Assembly: GCF_030269445.1 (NCBI RefSeq)
Contig: NZ_BSTJ01000007.1
Location: 62,001 to 126,000, forward strand
Reading direction: 5' to 3'
Length of the DNA: 64,000 bases
Source of the DNA: Actinoallomurus iriomotensis
GTDB taxonomy: Bacteria > Actinomycetota > Actinomycetes > Streptosporangiales > Streptosporangiaceae
The notes beneath the pieces were generated by a model, which worked only from the letters and a program-made list of their open reading frames with translations, ran no database searches and had not been told where the DNA came from. The translations under genes were made by a program, and so were the position numbers. Within the stretch, counting starts at the first letter, position 1, and each line of letters opens with the position of its first letter. This document shows, piece after piece, positions 32,042 to 43,649 of this stretch.

Positions 32042-33067
32042 TCAGAGTCCGAACAGCCGCTCCGCGTTGCGGTGGGTGATCGCCGCCCGCTCCTCGGCGG
32101 TCAGGTCGAGCCCGTCGATGAAGTCCGGCACCTTCCCGAGCTGCAGGAAGGGATAGTCGGTGGACCAGATCACCCGGTCGAGGCCGACGGTCGAGCGGAC
32201 GAACTCGAACTCGGCGTGGTGTTCCATGCCGCTCGGGGTGACCCAGACGTTCGAGCGGTAGGTCTCGGTGATGGTCCGCGACAGACCCGTGTCACCTGGC
32301 GACAGGACGTCGTCGAGGCGGTTCAGGAAGAATGGCACCATCTCGCCCCAGTGGCCGCTGACGACCTGCAGGTCCGGGAAACGGTCGAAGACCCCGCCGA
32401 GGATCATCCGCAGCACCTGGATCCCGGCCTCGTGGTGCCAGCCCCACCCGCCCAACGACAGCTCCGCCGTGACCTTGTCGCCGAATCCCGCGTAGTACGC
32501 CTGCTGGACCTGGGGAACCGGGACGAATGGGTGCACGTAGAGCGGCACCCCCAGCTCGGCGATCCGGGCCAGGACCGGCCGGTACATCGGGTCGTCGAGG
32601 AACCGCTCGCCCGGGCGGCCGAGGATCAGCACCCCGCGCATGCCGAGCCCGGACACGGCCCGGTCCAGCTCGGCGACGGCGGCGACCGGGTCCTGCCACG
32701 GTAGGGCGGCGAACCCGTGCAGCCGGTCGGGGTAGGTGGCCACCGCCGCCGCGAGGCGGTCGTTGGCCGCCTGGCACAGCGCGATGCCCGGATCGGCGGG
32801 CACCATCTGGACCGGGCTCGTCCAGGACACGATCTGCACGTCGATGCCGTGCTCGTCCATACGCCGGATCCGTTCCTCGCCGAGGTCGGTACCGAGGCGG
32901 TACGCGGTCGCCTGGTCGACCGCAGGTGACCGTCCGGGTCCCGGCCGTACGGGCGCCGAGCTGGTGCTCTGGAAGCGCAGGTAAGGGGCCCCGCGGGCGA
33001 GCACCGGGCCGGCGGCCTCCATGATCGCCGGGTCGATCGCGTGTTCTTCGATGCAGATGAGAGTCAT
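32042..33067 (-). CDS. Amidohydrolase-2 family metal-dependent hydrolase/decarboxylase
   Basis: The 341-residue protein starts at the ATG 33067 (GAGGACGAG upstream). It has the TIM-barrel sequence of the ACMSD/amidohydrolase-2 family: IDVQIVSWTSPVQ, LYVHPFVP (metal His), VSGHWGEMVPFFLNRLDD and a late metal Asp in VIWSTDYPFLQLG. The usual N-terminal HxH is replaced by C-I-E-E-H, seen in decarboxylase-type members. Such enzymes act on aromatic or carboxylated ring compounds. It lies 20 bp downstream of an NmrA-type gene, in one operon. Confidence 0.85.
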   Translation of the reverse strand: MTLICIEEHAIDPAIMEAAGPVLARGAPYLRFQSTSSAPVRPGPGRSPAVDQATAYRLGTDLGEERIRRMDEHGIDVQIVSWTSPVQMVPADPGIALCQAANDRLAAAVATYPDRLHGFAALPWQDPVAAVAELDRAVSGLGMRGVLILGRPGERFLDDPMYRPVLARIAELGVPLYVHPFVPVPQVQQAYYAGFGDKVTAELSLGGWGWHHEAGIQVLRMILGGVFDRFPDLQVVSGHWGEMVPFFLNRLDDVLSPGDTGLSRTITETYRSNVWVTPSGMEHHAEFEFVRSTVGLDRVIWSTDYPFLQLGKVPDFIDGLDLTAEERAAITHRNAERLFGL

Positions 33068-33087
33068 CTCGTCCTCGTGTGGTGTGG

Positions 33088-33978
33088 TCAGGAGCGGGCG
33101 GCGTCGACGGCGGGTCGGAGAACCTCCGTGCACCACTGGCGGAAGGTGGTCGGCGTGCTGTTCTCGGCGGTGCGGACGACACCCTCGTCGAGACCGTCGA
33201 TCTTGGCCGTCGCCATGTCGGCCATCGCCCGGGCCATGCCGGGCGACGCGCCGAAGGAGAGCATGGCGGTCTCCAGCGACGCGGCCTCGACCTGCATGTA
33301 GCGCACCGGGATGCCGAGCACGTCGGTGATGACGGCGGCCATGTCGTTGCCCGACAGGTCTTCGGGGCCCAGCACCGGGACCTCGGCGAACCCGGCCCAG
33401 CCGCGGTCGAGCAGCAGGCGGGCGGCGGTGCCGCCGATGTCGCGGGTGGCCACCAGCGGCAGCTTGCGGTCGGGCGCGAGGGGCCCGGAGATCACACCGT
33501 CGCCCAGGATCGTGCGGATTTCGCGCAGCGTGTTGTCCATGAAGGTCGGGTTGGCGAGCGAGCGGTAGTTCGTGACCGTGGCGAACAGGTCGTCCATGGC
33601 CAGCGAGGCGGTGACGTTGCCGGCCCGGCCGGCGACGGCGGTGCCCCTGCCCAGCGCCGAGACTCCGACGACGTGACGGACGCCGTGCGCGGCGACGGCC
33701 TCGACGCCCGGCCTGCTGGCCTCGACATAGGAGGTCATCACGTCGGGGGCGCGCAGGTCACTGGGCATCAGCCAGAACACCGCGTCGGCGCCGGCGAAGG
33801 CCTTGCCGACCACCGCGGCGTCACGGTGGGAGCCCTCCACGACCTCGACACGGTCGCGAACGGTGGCAGAGAGCCGCCCCGGGTCGCGGACGACGACCCG
33901 GACGGGCTCGCCGGCATCGAGCAGCTGCTCGACGACATGACGGCCGATCTTGGCGGTGGGTGCGGTAACGACGATCAC
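33088..33978 (-). CDS. NmrA-like NAD(P)-binding protein
   Basis: The 296-residue protein starts at the GTG 33978 with GAGGAG 6-8 nt upstream. The Rossmann motif is T-A-P-T-A-K-I-G-R (a changed TGATGxxG), then VRVVVRDPGRL, VEGSHRDAAVV and ADAVFWLMPSD. FRQWCTEVLRP closes the protein, as in NmrA/YwnB relatives. It is translated with the following amidohydrolase gene. An inverted repeat 26-48 bp upstream of the start suggests repressor control. Confidence 0.85.
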   Translation of the reverse strand: MIVVTAPTAKIGRHVVEQLLDAGEPVRVVVRDPGRLSATVRDRVEVVEGSHRDAAVVGKAFAGADAVFWLMPSDLRAPDVMTSYVEASRPGVEAVAAHGVRHVVGVSALGRGTAVAGRAGNVTASLAMDDLFATVTNYRSLANPTFMDNTLREIRTILGDGVISGPLAPDRKLPLVATRDIGGTAARLLLDRGWAGFAEVPVLGPEDLSGNDMAAVITDVLGIPVRYMQVEAASLETAMLSFGASPGMARAMADMATAKIDGLDEGVVRTAENSTPTTFRQWCTEVLRPAVDAARS

Positions 33979-34003
33979 GAGCACTCCTCTGTACGGCGAG
34001 GAT

Positions 34004-34026
34004 GTAAACTCTACCGTACCGTTTAC
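34004..34026. promoter_or_regulatory. Operator-like inverted repeat upstream of the NmrA/amidohydrolase operon
   Basis: GTAAAC-N11-GTTTAC is a 23-bp inverted repeat, AT-rich against its background, 26 bp upstream of the NmrA-type start. The size and spacing resemble TetR or MarR sites. No intact regulator is adjacent. Confidence 0.5.
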
Positions 34027-34067
34027 TTTCGCATTCGGCGCACCCGCGCTTCGGCGTCCCGGCCGGC

Positions 34068-34354
34068 CTAGGTCGGGAACGCGCCGTCGAGCAACGCGGC
34101 GAGCCTGGCGACCGGAGCAGCTCCTGGACCTCGTCCACCGTGCCGCCGGCGTCCACGACATCGCCGCCACGGGCATGACGAAGCCGATGCGGAGTGGCTC
34201 GGCGATCGAGGCGCGCGGCCGCGGTGATCAGGTCGTTGATCGCGTCTGGCCCGCATCGGCCCCCGACCGGCTCACGGAACAGACCGAAGTCACCCGTCTG
34301 CACCCAAACGATCTCCGCCCGCTCGAACGCGTACTGGTCGTGAGCCCGGACCAC
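34068..34354 (-). pseudogene. Tyrosine recombinase (integrase) C-terminal remnant
   Basis: Minus-strand residues FGLFREPVGGRCGPDAINDLITAAARL then TPHRLRHARGGDVVDAGGTVDEVQELL match the catalytic domain of actinomycete phage/ICE integrases, including the H-x-L-R-H box. The N-terminal and core-binding parts are missing. After QELL the frame shifts (a run ending LAALLDGAFPT is in another frame) and the catalytic Tyr is lost. It lies about 400 bp from tRNA-Arg. The rest of 33979-34748 shows no other gene. Confidence 0.6.
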
Positions 34355-34748
34355 CGGAAGTCAACCCCGTTCGGCTCCGTGCCCAGCCGGAGACGATCAA
34401 GGACGTGGGGGAGACCCAGGGGCCTCGGCTGGTGGCGCTGTACGGAGGCATGTACTACGTACGACATGCTCCGGGCCGGCCGAGGCGATCGCGGTCACCA
34501 AGGACACCTGCCACCTGCCCCGCGAAAGGTGGGGCGACACACGTCGCCGAGTGGCCAGGGCAACCGGTCATTCCGCCGGGGCTCCTTCGTTTGGGGCCTC
34601 ACCTGGGCGGACGCCCCGAAAGCCGTTCCGCGTATATTCGTGATCACGGACATGGACCTGCGTCCGGTGGCACATGGCTGCACACAGACGAAACGCCGGC
34701 TCCCAGCGTTAGGGCTGGTCGGCCGGGGTTTTCCTTGATCAGAATGCG

Positions 34749-34820
34749 CGCCCCCTGCAGGATTCGAACCTGCGCACCCGGCTCCGGAGGCCGGTGCTCT
34801 ATCCCCTGAGCTAAGGGGGC
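34749..34820 (-). tRNA. tRNA-Arg (anticodon CCG)
   Basis: Reading the minus strand, the acceptor stem GCCCCCT pairs with AGGGGGC, with discriminator G. The D-arm has TAGCTCAGGGGATAGAGCA, the anticodon stem CCGGC/GCCGG encloses CTCCGGA with anticodon CCG, and the T-arm has GGTTCGAATCC. CCA is not encoded. It is 72 nt long with a short variable loop. It decodes CGG. Confidence 0.95.
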
Positions 34821-35002
34821 TCAGGACGCCTAGAGATTATCAGTATCTCGGCACCGCTCGCGCCGGTCCCGGGTGTCGGACGCCCGTACCGGCGGTTCGG
34901 CGGAGGGGGCGTTGGCTACGCGGTGGTTTCGGTCGGTCGTCCCCCCGATAACGATGATGCCGCACGTTGTCGTTCTCCGCGTGTCCGGGGCCGTGAACCC
35001 GC

Positions 35003-35016
35003 TAGCTTGGCCGCCG
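35003..35016 (+). promoter_or_regulatory. Leaderless -10 element of the receiver gene
   Basis: TAGCTT (35003-35008) ends 7 nt before the GTG at 35016, the spacing that puts the transcription start at the start codon. No ribosome site is present. Confidence 0.5.
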
Positions 35017-35420
35017 TGACCCTTGGACGCGTGCTGGTCGTCGATGACGACGAGGTGATCCGGCAGCTCATCGCCGTGAACCTTCAACTGGAGGGGTTCG
35101 AGGTGGCGACGGCTGTCGACGGTCAGGACTGTTTGGATAAGGTGCGCGAGGTCGATCCCGATGTGATCACGCTCGACATCATGATGCCCCGGCTCGACGG
35201 CTGGGTCACCGCGGTGAAGCTCCGGGAGGATCCCGGCACGCGGGGCATCAGGGTCGTGATGATCACGGCGCGGGCGCAGGAGCATGACATTCGCCGGGGG
35301 CACGAGATCGGGGTGGACGCCTATGTCACCAAGCCGTTCGATCCCTCGGAACTTATCCGTACCGTCCGGGAGCTGGCCGGTGCCGGGCCCAGCCCGGACG
35401 ACGCGAGCGACGCCGGATGA
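35016..35420 (+). CDS. Single-domain response regulator (CheY-like receiver)
   Basis: The 134-residue protein starts at the GTG 35016. The receiver domain is complete: acidic pocket DDDE (9-12), phosphoacceptor Asp in LDIMMP, Thr in MITARA and Lys in VTKPFDPSEL. There is no output domain; a short Ala/Asp-rich tail follows. No kinase gene is adjacent. This orphan receiver is regularly found between tRNA-Arg and nrtL/lysA in actinomycetes. Confidence 0.88.
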   Translation: MTLGRVLVVDDDEVIRQLIAVNLQLEGFEVATAVDGQDCLDKVREVDPDVITLDIMMPRLDGWVTAVKLREDPGTRGIRVVMITARAQEHDIRRGHEIGVDAYVTKPFDPSELIRTVRELAGAGPSPDDASDAG

Positions 35421-35444
35421 GGTCTCGTCCACATGCTGGTCAGA

Positions 35445-35458
35445 TAGTCTCGTACGCG
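35445..35458 (+). promoter_or_regulatory. Leaderless -10 element of nrtL
   Basis: TAGTCT (35445-35450) ends 7 nt before the GTG at 35458 and supports that start over a second GTG at 35482. Confidence 0.45.
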
Positions 35459-36216
35459 TGACCCCGGGTAGCCTCGCGCACGTGAACCCGGGTGAGTTGA
35501 GCAGTGCCGTCATCGACGCCGTACGTGACGCGGTGGCCGATGGCGACATAAGCGTGCCCATTCCGCAGATGGCGCCGGTCGAGGCGACCGCCACGGGGGA
35601 CTACGCCACGCCGCTTCCGCTGCGTCTCGCCAGGGCGGCGGGGCGGTCCGCGCCCGAGGTGGCGGCGATCCTCGCCAAGCGTCTCGCCAAGCGGCCCGGG
35701 GTCCGTACCGCCAGGACGACCGGCCCCGGTTTCCTCACCATCACCATGGACACGCCGCTCACCGCCCGGATCGATGAGTCGTACGGCCTGATGGCCGTCC
35801 CGCCGGCCGAGCTGTGGCCTACACGGCCGCTGACGTTCGACAACCCCGGCTTCCGCGTCCGGTTCGCGTACGCGCGTGCCTGCGGGGTGCGGCGGCACGC
35901 CGCCGACCTGGGGATGCGCGAGACGGACGGGCCGCTGGACGATCCTCGTGAGCGGCTGCTGATCGGGCTCCTCGCGGACTTTCCCGGCCGGGCGGAGCAG
36001 GCGGCGCGGCAGAACGACCCGCGCCCCTTCACCCGGCACCTCGAACGGATCGCCGACGCCTACCACGACGTCCACGAGCAGTGCCCGGCGCTGCCCAGGG
36101 GCGACGAGTCCGTCGACACACGGCACACCGCGCGGCTGGGCCTGGCCCGCGCCGCGCGGATCGTGCTGGGAAACGGCCTGCGGATGCTCGGCGAGATGCC
36201 GGAAGACCGCCTGTGA
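35458..36216 (+). CDS. nrtL: ArgS-related anticodon-binding protein NrtL
   Basis: The 252-residue protein corresponds to the N-terminal additional domain ([41 protein letters not shown]) and the C-terminal DALR anticodon-binding domain ([50 protein letters not shown]) of arginyl-tRNA synthetase. The catalytic domain with HIGH/KMSKS is missing, so it cannot charge tRNA. This form lies upstream of lysA in many actinomycetes; here it also lies near tRNA-Arg(CCG). The function is not established. Confidence 0.85.
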   Translation: MTPGSLAHVNPGELSSAVIDAVRDAVADGDISVPIPQMAPVEATATGDYATPLPLRLARAAGRSAPEVAAILAKRLAKRPGVRTARTTGPGFLTITMDTPLTARIDESYGLMAVPPAELWPTRPLTFDNPGFRVRFAYARACGVRRHAADLGMRETDGPLDDPRERLLIGLLADFPGRAEQAARQNDPRPFTRHLERIADAYHDVHEQCPALPRGDESVDTRHTARLGLARAARIVLGNGLRMLGEMPEDRL

Positions 36217-36232
36217 GCGTTACGGAGAGATC

Positions 36233-37612
36233 ATGAGTCGAGTGCACCCGGCCGGTCCCCGGCATGCCGACGTGCTGCCGGAGGACCACCCGCTGCCCCC
36301 GCCGCGCGACCTCAACGCGCTCGCGGCCGGTGTCTGGCCGCGCAACGCCCGGCGTGACGACGGCGCCCTGACGATCGGCGGGGTGGACGTCCGCGATCTC
36401 GCGGGGGAGTACGGCACGCCGCTCTACGTCTACGACGAAGAGGACTTCCGGTCGCGGTGCCGGGAGTTCGCCGGCGCCTTCAGCGACGGCGACGTCTACT
36501 ACGCGGGCAAGGCCTTCCTGAGTACGGAGATCGCCCGCTGGGTGGCCGAGGAGGGCCTGGGCCTGGACGTCTGTACGGGCGGGGAGCTCGCGGTCGCGTT
36601 GCACGCCGGGTTCCCGGTCGAGCGCATCACGTTCCACGGCAACAACAAGTCCACCCCTGAGCTCACGCGTGCGCTCGAGGTGGGAGTGGGCCACATCGTG
36701 CTCGACTCCTTCGAGGAGATCGCGCGGCTGGGCTACCTCGCCGCGGAGAGGCGCGTACGGCCCAAGGTGATGATCCGCGTCACCACGGGGGTCGAGGCGC
36801 ACACGCACGAGTTCATCGCCACCGCGCACGACGACCAGAAGTTCGGGTTCGCCCGGGAGACGGCGCTGGAGGCGGCCCGGCGCGTCCACGACATCGACTC
36901 CCTGGAGCTCGTCGGCCTGCACTCCCACATCGGCTCGCAGATCTTCGACACCGACGGCTTCGAGCTGGCCGCCCACCGCGTGGTGGACCTGCTGGTCGCG
37001 ATCCGCGACGAGCACGGCGTCGAACTCCCCGAGCTGGACCTCGGCGGCGGTTACGGCATCGCCTACCTGGAGGGTGACGACCCGCTCGACCCCAAGCACA
37101 TCGCCGACAACCTGCGCGGCATCATCACCCGTAACTGCCGCGAGCGGGGCCTGACGGTGCCGCGCCTGACCGTGGAGCCGGGCCGTACGATCGCCGGGCC
37201 GGGCGGCATCACGCTGTACGAGGTCGGCACGGTCAAGCCGCTCGACGGGCTCCGCACGTACGTCTCGGTGGACGGCGGCATGAGCGACAACATCCGCACG
37301 GCGCTGTACGGCGCGGAGTACACCAGCGTGCTCGCCTCGCGGCATTCCGACGCGGCGCCGATGCTCAGCCGCATGGTCGGCAAGCACTGCGAGAGCGGCG
37401 ACATGGTCGTGCGCGACCTGTGGCTGCCGGCGGACCTCGTTCCCGGCGACCTCGTCGCGGTGGCGGCCACCGGCGCGTACTGCCGTTCGCTCGCCAACAA
37501 CTACAACCACGTGCCGAAGCCGGCGGTCGCGGCCGTGCGCGCCGGACGTTCCCGGCTCATCCTCCGCCGCGAGACCGAGGATGATCTGTTGCGCCTGGAG
37601 GTTTCGCCGTGA
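36233..37612 (+). CDS. lysA: Diaminopimelate decarboxylase
   Basis: LysA converts meso-diaminopimelate to L-lysine, the last step of lysine synthesis. The 459-residue protein is a PLP-dependent fold-III enzyme: PLP Lys93 in [21 protein letters not shown], the glycine motif DLGGGYG and the partner-subunit Cys in [14 protein letters not shown]. It has a 45-residue N-terminal extension typical of actinobacterial LysA. The stop overlaps the hom start by 4 bp (GTGA), so lysine and threonine branches are cotranscribed. Confidence 0.97.
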   Translation: MSRVHPAGPRHADVLPEDHPLPPPRDLNALAAGVWPRNARRDDGALTIGGVDVRDLAGEYGTPLYVYDEEDFRSRCREFAGAFSDGDVYYAGKAFLSTEIARWVAEEGLGLDVCTGGELAVALHAGFPVERITFHGNNKSTPELTRALEVGVGHIVLDSFEEIARLGYLAAERRVRPKVMIRVTTGVEAHTHEFIATAHDDQKFGFARETALEAARRVHDIDSLELVGLHSHIGSQIFDTDGFELAAHRVVDLLVAIRDEHGVELPELDLGGGYGIAYLEGDDPLDPKHIADNLRGIITRNCRERGLTVPRLTVEPGRTIAGPGGITLYEVGTVKPLDGLRTYVSVDGGMSDNIRTALYGAEYTSVLASRHSDAAPMLSRMVGKHCESGDMVVRDLWLPADLVPGDLVAVAATGAYCRSLANNYNHVPKPAVAAVRAGRSRLILRRETEDDLLRLEVSP

Positions 37613-38910
37613 CGGCTCTGAGAGTGGCGTTGCTGGGGTGCGGCACCGTCGGCACCGAGGTCGTGCGCCTGCTGCGCGAGCAGGCCGACGATCTCGCCGC
37701 CCGGGTCGGCGTCCCGCTGGAGCTGGCCGGGATCGCGGTGCGGCGGCTCGACAAGCGCCGTGAGGGCGTTCCGGCCGAGCTGCTCACCACCGACGCCATG
37801 GGCCTGGTGACCGGCGACGACGTGGACATCGTGGTGGAGGTGATCGGCGGGTTCGAGCCCGCGCGCGGGCTCCTCCTCGCCGCCATGAAGGCCGGAAAGT
37901 CGGTCGTCACGGCGAACAAGGCGCTGCTGGCCGAGGACGGCGCGACGCTGTTCGGTGCGGCGCGGGAGTACGGCGCCGACATCTACTACGAGGCGTCCGT
38001 CGCCGGGGCGATCCCGCTGCTGCGCCCGCTGCGCGAGTCGCTGGTCGGCGATCACGTCCACCGGGTCATGGGCATCGTCAACGGGACGACCAACTACATC
38101 CTCGACCAGATGGACACCTCCGGGGCCGGGTTCGCCGAGGCCCTGAACGAGGCGCAGGCGCTCGGCTACGCCGAGGCGGACCCCACGGCCGACGTCGAGG
38201 GCTTCGACGCGGCGGCCAAGGCCGCGATCCTGGCCCAGCTCGCCTTCCACACGCGCGTCACGGCCGCCGGTGTGCACCGGGAGGGCATCGCCGACGTGAC
38301 CTCCGCCGACATCGCCAGCGCCAAGGCGATGGGCTGCGTGGTCAAGCTTCTGGCCATCTGCGAGCGCGTGCCGTCGGAGGAGCACCGGGCCGGGCGCGGC
38401 GTCTCGGTCCGCGTGCACCCGGTGATGATCCCGCGCTCGCATCCGCTGGCGAGCGTCCGCGAGGCGTACAACGCCGTGTTCGTGGAGGCCGAGTCGGCCG
38501 GTTCGCTGATGTTCTACGGCGCGGGCGCCGGCGGGGCGCCGACCGCGAGCGCCGTGCTCGGCGACATCGTCGCGGTCGCCCGCAACCGCGTGTACGGCGC
38601 GCGCGGGCCGGCGGAGTCGACCTACGCCGAACTGCCGGTGCTCCCGATGGCCGACACGGTGACCCGCTACCACGTGGCGCTGGACGTGGCCGACCGCTCC
38701 GGGGTGCTCGCCCGGGTCGCCGACGCGTTCGCCGAGAAGGACGTGTCGATCCAGGCCGTACGCCAGGAGGGGCACGGCGATGAGGCGCAGCTCGTGATCG
38801 TCACCCATCGAGCGCCCGACGGCGCCCTGTCGGCCACCATCGAGCGCCTGCGCGACCTGGAGATCGTCCGCGCGGTCGCCAGCGTGATGCGCGTCGAGGG
38901 CGACGACTGA
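37609..38910 (+). CDS. hom: Homoserine dehydrogenase
   Basis: The enzyme reduces aspartate semialdehyde to homoserine with NAD(P)H. The 433-residue protein has a Rossmann N-terminus ([12 protein letters not shown]), the catalytic/dimer region [12 protein letters not shown] and [20 protein letters not shown], and a C-terminal ACT domain ([23 protein letters not shown], about 360-433) that commonly mediates threonine feedback inhibition. The GTG start overlaps the lysA stop. A 277-bp gap with its own promoter elements precedes thrC. Confidence 0.97.
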   Translation: MTALRVALLGCGTVGTEVVRLLREQADDLAARVGVPLELAGIAVRRLDKRREGVPAELLTTDAMGLVTGDDVDIVVEVIGGFEPARGLLLAAMKAGKSVVTANKALLAEDGATLFGAAREYGADIYYEASVAGAIPLLRPLRESLVGDHVHRVMGIVNGTTNYILDQMDTSGAGFAEALNEAQALGYAEADPTADVEGFDAAAKAAILAQLAFHTRVTAAGVHREGIADVTSADIASAKAMGCVVKLLAICERVPSEEHRAGRGVSVRVHPVMIPRSHPLASVREAYNAVFVEAESAGSLMFYGAGAGGAPTASAVLGDIVAVARNRVYGARGPAESTYAELPVLPMADTVTRYHVALDVADRSGVLARVADAFAEKDVSIQAVRQEGHGDEAQLVIVTHRAPDGALSATIERLRDLEIVRAVASVMRVEGDD

Positions 38911-39187
38911 ACACACGATGGCCGAGAGCGCGGCGGCACCGGTTCCGGCGTGCGCTCGATGACGGTTCGATCTTTCCGTTCCGCACGAACGGCCCGTACG
39001 CCCGGTCGTAGCTCCAGCGCATGCGGCCACACACGATGGCCAGTGGGGCGGCGGCGACACGCCCGGGGACGCAGGGGGCACAATGATGAATATCCCCCCT
39101 TGATCCCAGCATCTGGAACGACGTGAGACGCGCGGCCCGTCGCCCGTAGACTCGGCGTACGGTCATCGCAGGTCAGGAGGGAACACC

Positions 39188-40228
39188 GTGACCAAGGCAT
39201 GGCGGGGGATCATCGAGGAGTACCGTGATCGGCTCCCAGTGACGGCCGACACGCCCGTCATCACCCTGCTCGAGGGCGGCACGCCGCTGCTGCCCGCACC
39301 ACGGCTGTCCCAGCTCACCGGCTGCGACGTCCATCTCAAGGTCGAGGGCGCCAACCCGACCGGCTCCTTCAAGGACCGGGGCATGACGGTGGCGATCAGC
39401 CGGGCGGCGCAGGACGGCGCCAAGGCGATCATCTGCGCCTCGACGGGCAACACCTCCGCCTCGGCCGCCGCGTACGCGGTGCGCGCCGGCATGGTGTGCG
39501 CGGTGCTGGTGCCCCAGGGCAAGATCGCGATGGGAAAGCTGGCCCAGGCGCTCGTGCACGGCGCCCGGCTCCTGCAGATCGACGGCAACTTCGACGACTG
39601 CCTGGAGCTCGCGCGCAAGCTGTCCGCCGACTACCCGGTCGCCCTGGTCAACTCGGTGAACCGCTACCGGCTCGAGGGGCAGAAGACCGCCGCGTTCGAG
39701 ATCGTCGACACGCTCGGCGCCGCTCCCGACGTGCACTGCCTGCCCGTCGGCAACGCCGGGAACATCTCCGCGTACTGGATGGGATACCAGGAGTACGACG
39801 CGCGTCCGCGCATGCTGGGCTTCCAGGCCGCGGGCGCGGCGCCGATCGTGCGCGGTGAGCCAGTGCTGAAGCCGCAGACCATCGCCACCGCGATCCGCAT
39901 CGGCCACCCCGCCTCGTGGGACCTCGCCGTACGCGCGCGCGACGAGTCCGGCGGCGCGATCGAGGCCGTGACCGACCGGCAGATCCTCGCCGCCTACCGC
40001 CTGCTCGCCCGCGAGGAGGGCGTCTTCGTCGAGCCCGCGTCCGCGGCCAGCGTCGCCGGCCTGCTGCAGGCTCGCCAGGAGGAGCTCGTGTCCGCCGGTA
40101 GCCGGGTCGTCTGCACGGTCACCGGCAACGGCCTGAAGGACCCCGACTGGGCGATCTCCGGCGCGCCCGCGCCGATGACCGTGCCGGTCGACGCCCACGC
40201 CGCGGCCTCCGCGCTGGAACTCACGTGA
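39188..40228 (+). CDS. thrC: Threonine synthase
   Basis: ThrC converts O-phosphohomoserine to threonine. The 346-residue fold-II PLP enzyme has Lys62 in [23 protein letters not shown] and the phosphate loop [13 protein letters not shown]. The GTG start has AGGAGG 8 nt before. TAGACT at about 39150, 35 bp upstream, could be a -10 box, so thrCB may be made partly apart from lysA-hom. It overlaps thrB by 4 bp. Confidence 0.97.
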   Translation: MTKAWRGIIEEYRDRLPVTADTPVITLLEGGTPLLPAPRLSQLTGCDVHLKVEGANPTGSFKDRGMTVAISRAAQDGAKAIICASTGNTSASAAAYAVRAGMVCAVLVPQGKIAMGKLAQALVHGARLLQIDGNFDDCLELARKLSADYPVALVNSVNRYRLEGQKTAAFEIVDTLGAAPDVHCLPVGNAGNISAYWMGYQEYDARPRMLGFQAAGAAPIVRGEPVLKPQTIATAIRIGHPASWDLAVRARDESGGAIEAVTDRQILAAYRLLAREEGVFVEPASAASVAGLLQARQEELVSAGSRVVCTVTGNGLKDPDWAISGAPAPMTVPVDAHAAASALELT

Positions 40229-41124
40229 CGCAAGCCGTACGGGTCCGGGTGCCGGCCACCAGCGCCAACCTCGGACCCGGCTTCGACGCGCTCGGCCTGG
40301 CCCTCGGGCTGTACGACGACGTCGAGGTCGACGTGGCCGGATCCGGCCTGTCGATCGAGGTCAGCGGCGAGGGGGAGGAGACCGCCGGGCGCGGCGCCGA
40401 CCATCTGGTCGCGCGCACGTTCCGCGCGGCGTACGACCGGCTCGGCGGCGAACCCACCGGGCTGCGGATCCGCTGTGTCAACCGCATCCCGCACGCGCGG
40501 GGGCTCGGCTCGTCGTCGGCGGCCACGATCGCCGGCATCCTCGCCGCGCGCGCCCTGCATCCCGCCGGGGAGAAGTTCACCGACGACGACGTCCTGGCGC
40601 TCGCGACGCGCATCGAGGGGCACCCCGACAATGTCGCGCCCTGCCTCGCCGGCGGCCTCACCATCGCCTGGGAGACCAGCGGGGGAGCCCGGATGACCAG
40701 GATGGATGTGTCCTCGCGCGTACGACCGGTGGCGCTCGTACCCGACGTGCGGCTCGCCACCGAGCGCGCCCGCGGGCTGCTGCCCGACACGGTGCCGCAC
40801 GCCGACGCCGCGGCGAACGCCGGCCGCGCGGCGCTGCTCGTCGCGGCGCTGACCGCGACGCCCGAGCTCCTCCTCGACGCGACCGAGGACCGGCTGCACC
40901 AGTCGTACCGCGCGCCCGCCATGCCCGAGTCGCTCGACCTGGTGAAGCGGCTGCGCGCGAAGGGCGTGGCGGCGGTCGTCTCCGGCGCGGGCCCGACGGT
41001 CCTCGCGCTCGCCTTTCGCGACGGCGAAGTTGATTCAATCAGCGCCGAAGTGGGTACTTCGTGGCACATACACCCGCTGGATGTGGCCCCCCATGGCGCA
41101 TGCGTTCAGCCGATTGATCAGTGA
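40225..41124 (+). CDS. thrB: Homoserine kinase
   Basis: ThrB phosphorylates homoserine, giving the substrate of ThrC. The 299-residue GHMP kinase has [22 protein letters not shown] at the N-terminus, the ATP loop [15 protein letters not shown] and the third motif [11 protein letters not shown]. It overlaps the thrC stop (GTGA). The C-terminal segment [15 protein letters not shown] is typical. It is the last gene of the cluster before the rho leader. Confidence 0.97.
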   Translation: MTQAVRVRVPATSANLGPGFDALGLALGLYDDVEVDVAGSGLSIEVSGEGEETAGRGADHLVARTFRAAYDRLGGEPTGLRIRCVNRIPHARGLGSSSAATIAGILAARALHPAGEKFTDDDVLALATRIEGHPDNVAPCLAGGLTIAWETSGGARMTRMDVSSRVRPVALVPDVRLATERARGLLPDTVPHADAAANAGRAALLVAALTATPELLLDATEDRLHQSYRAPAMPESLDLVKRLRAKGVAAVVSGAGPTVLALAFRDGEVDSISAEVGTSWHIHPLDVAPHGACVQPIDQ

Positions 41125-41487
41125 CACGCGACATCGACCTCTGGGGAATAGCAGTGTGCCCAGGTGATGTTAGGCTAAGTGCCGCACCAGATGCCCCGCT
41201 CGGGGGCGTGGGCTCGTCGGCCACTCCGGCTTATGCCGGCCGCGTGACGCGGATGTGGTTCCCCGGCACCGAAACCGCTCGTCGTTCATTGTTTCGGCAA
41301 AGCTTCGGACGTAACGGGATCGGGGATCAGATCCGGCGACCTGCCTCCACCATCTGGCTGTGGCCAGAACTCTTCGCCGATCAACATCAGATCAGCAGAG
41401 CTCGACTGATCCGGCGCCCCCGCCGGCTCGCACTACCGGGTTGCCTGGCCGACGGCGGCCACACCCGCTCCCTGGGAAGGACCCTTA
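41125..41487 (+). promoter_or_regulatory. rho leader and promoter region
   Basis: These 363 bp hold no gene. Near 41170-41185 the sequence TTAGGCTAAG could supply a -10 box. Small hairpins occur (GCCCCgctcGGGGGC near 41193; CCGGC-TTAT-GCCGG near 41227), and the motif GATCCGGCG is repeated (near 41332 and 41410). A long untranslated leader fits Rho autoregulation, known in other bacteria. The start of rho has GGGAAGGA upstream. Confidence 0.45.
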
Positions 41488-43443
<1,956 letters not shown>

Positions 43444-43499
43444 TCCCGGAGAGGCGAGCGCGACCGGCGAACCCGAGCGCGACCGTCGAAACGCAGAAG

Positions 43500-43529
43500 A
43501 ACGCCCCGTGGCCTCGCGCCCGGGGCGTT
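43500..43529 (+). terminator. Intrinsic terminator after rho
   Basis: Perfect 9-bp stem AACGCCCCG / CGGGGCGTT with a 12-nt loop, followed by CTTTCGT, 57 bp after the rho stop. Confidence 0.8.
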
Positions 43530-43649
43530 CTTTCGTGTCGGGGGTGGGGATAGCCCCACCCCCATGAGGCTGGGACGCTCCATGGCACGCGGGGCTCCCG
43601 TCCGTGAGGCTGGGGCCGTACGGTGGATGCGGCGCGAAAGGGACCCGCG

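Noticed and set aside
34448-34469. GCATGT-N10-ACATGC inverted repeat as an attachment or operator site
   Set aside because: Lies in a gene-poor stretch with no partner repeat near the tRNA and no gene start beside it; may be chance.
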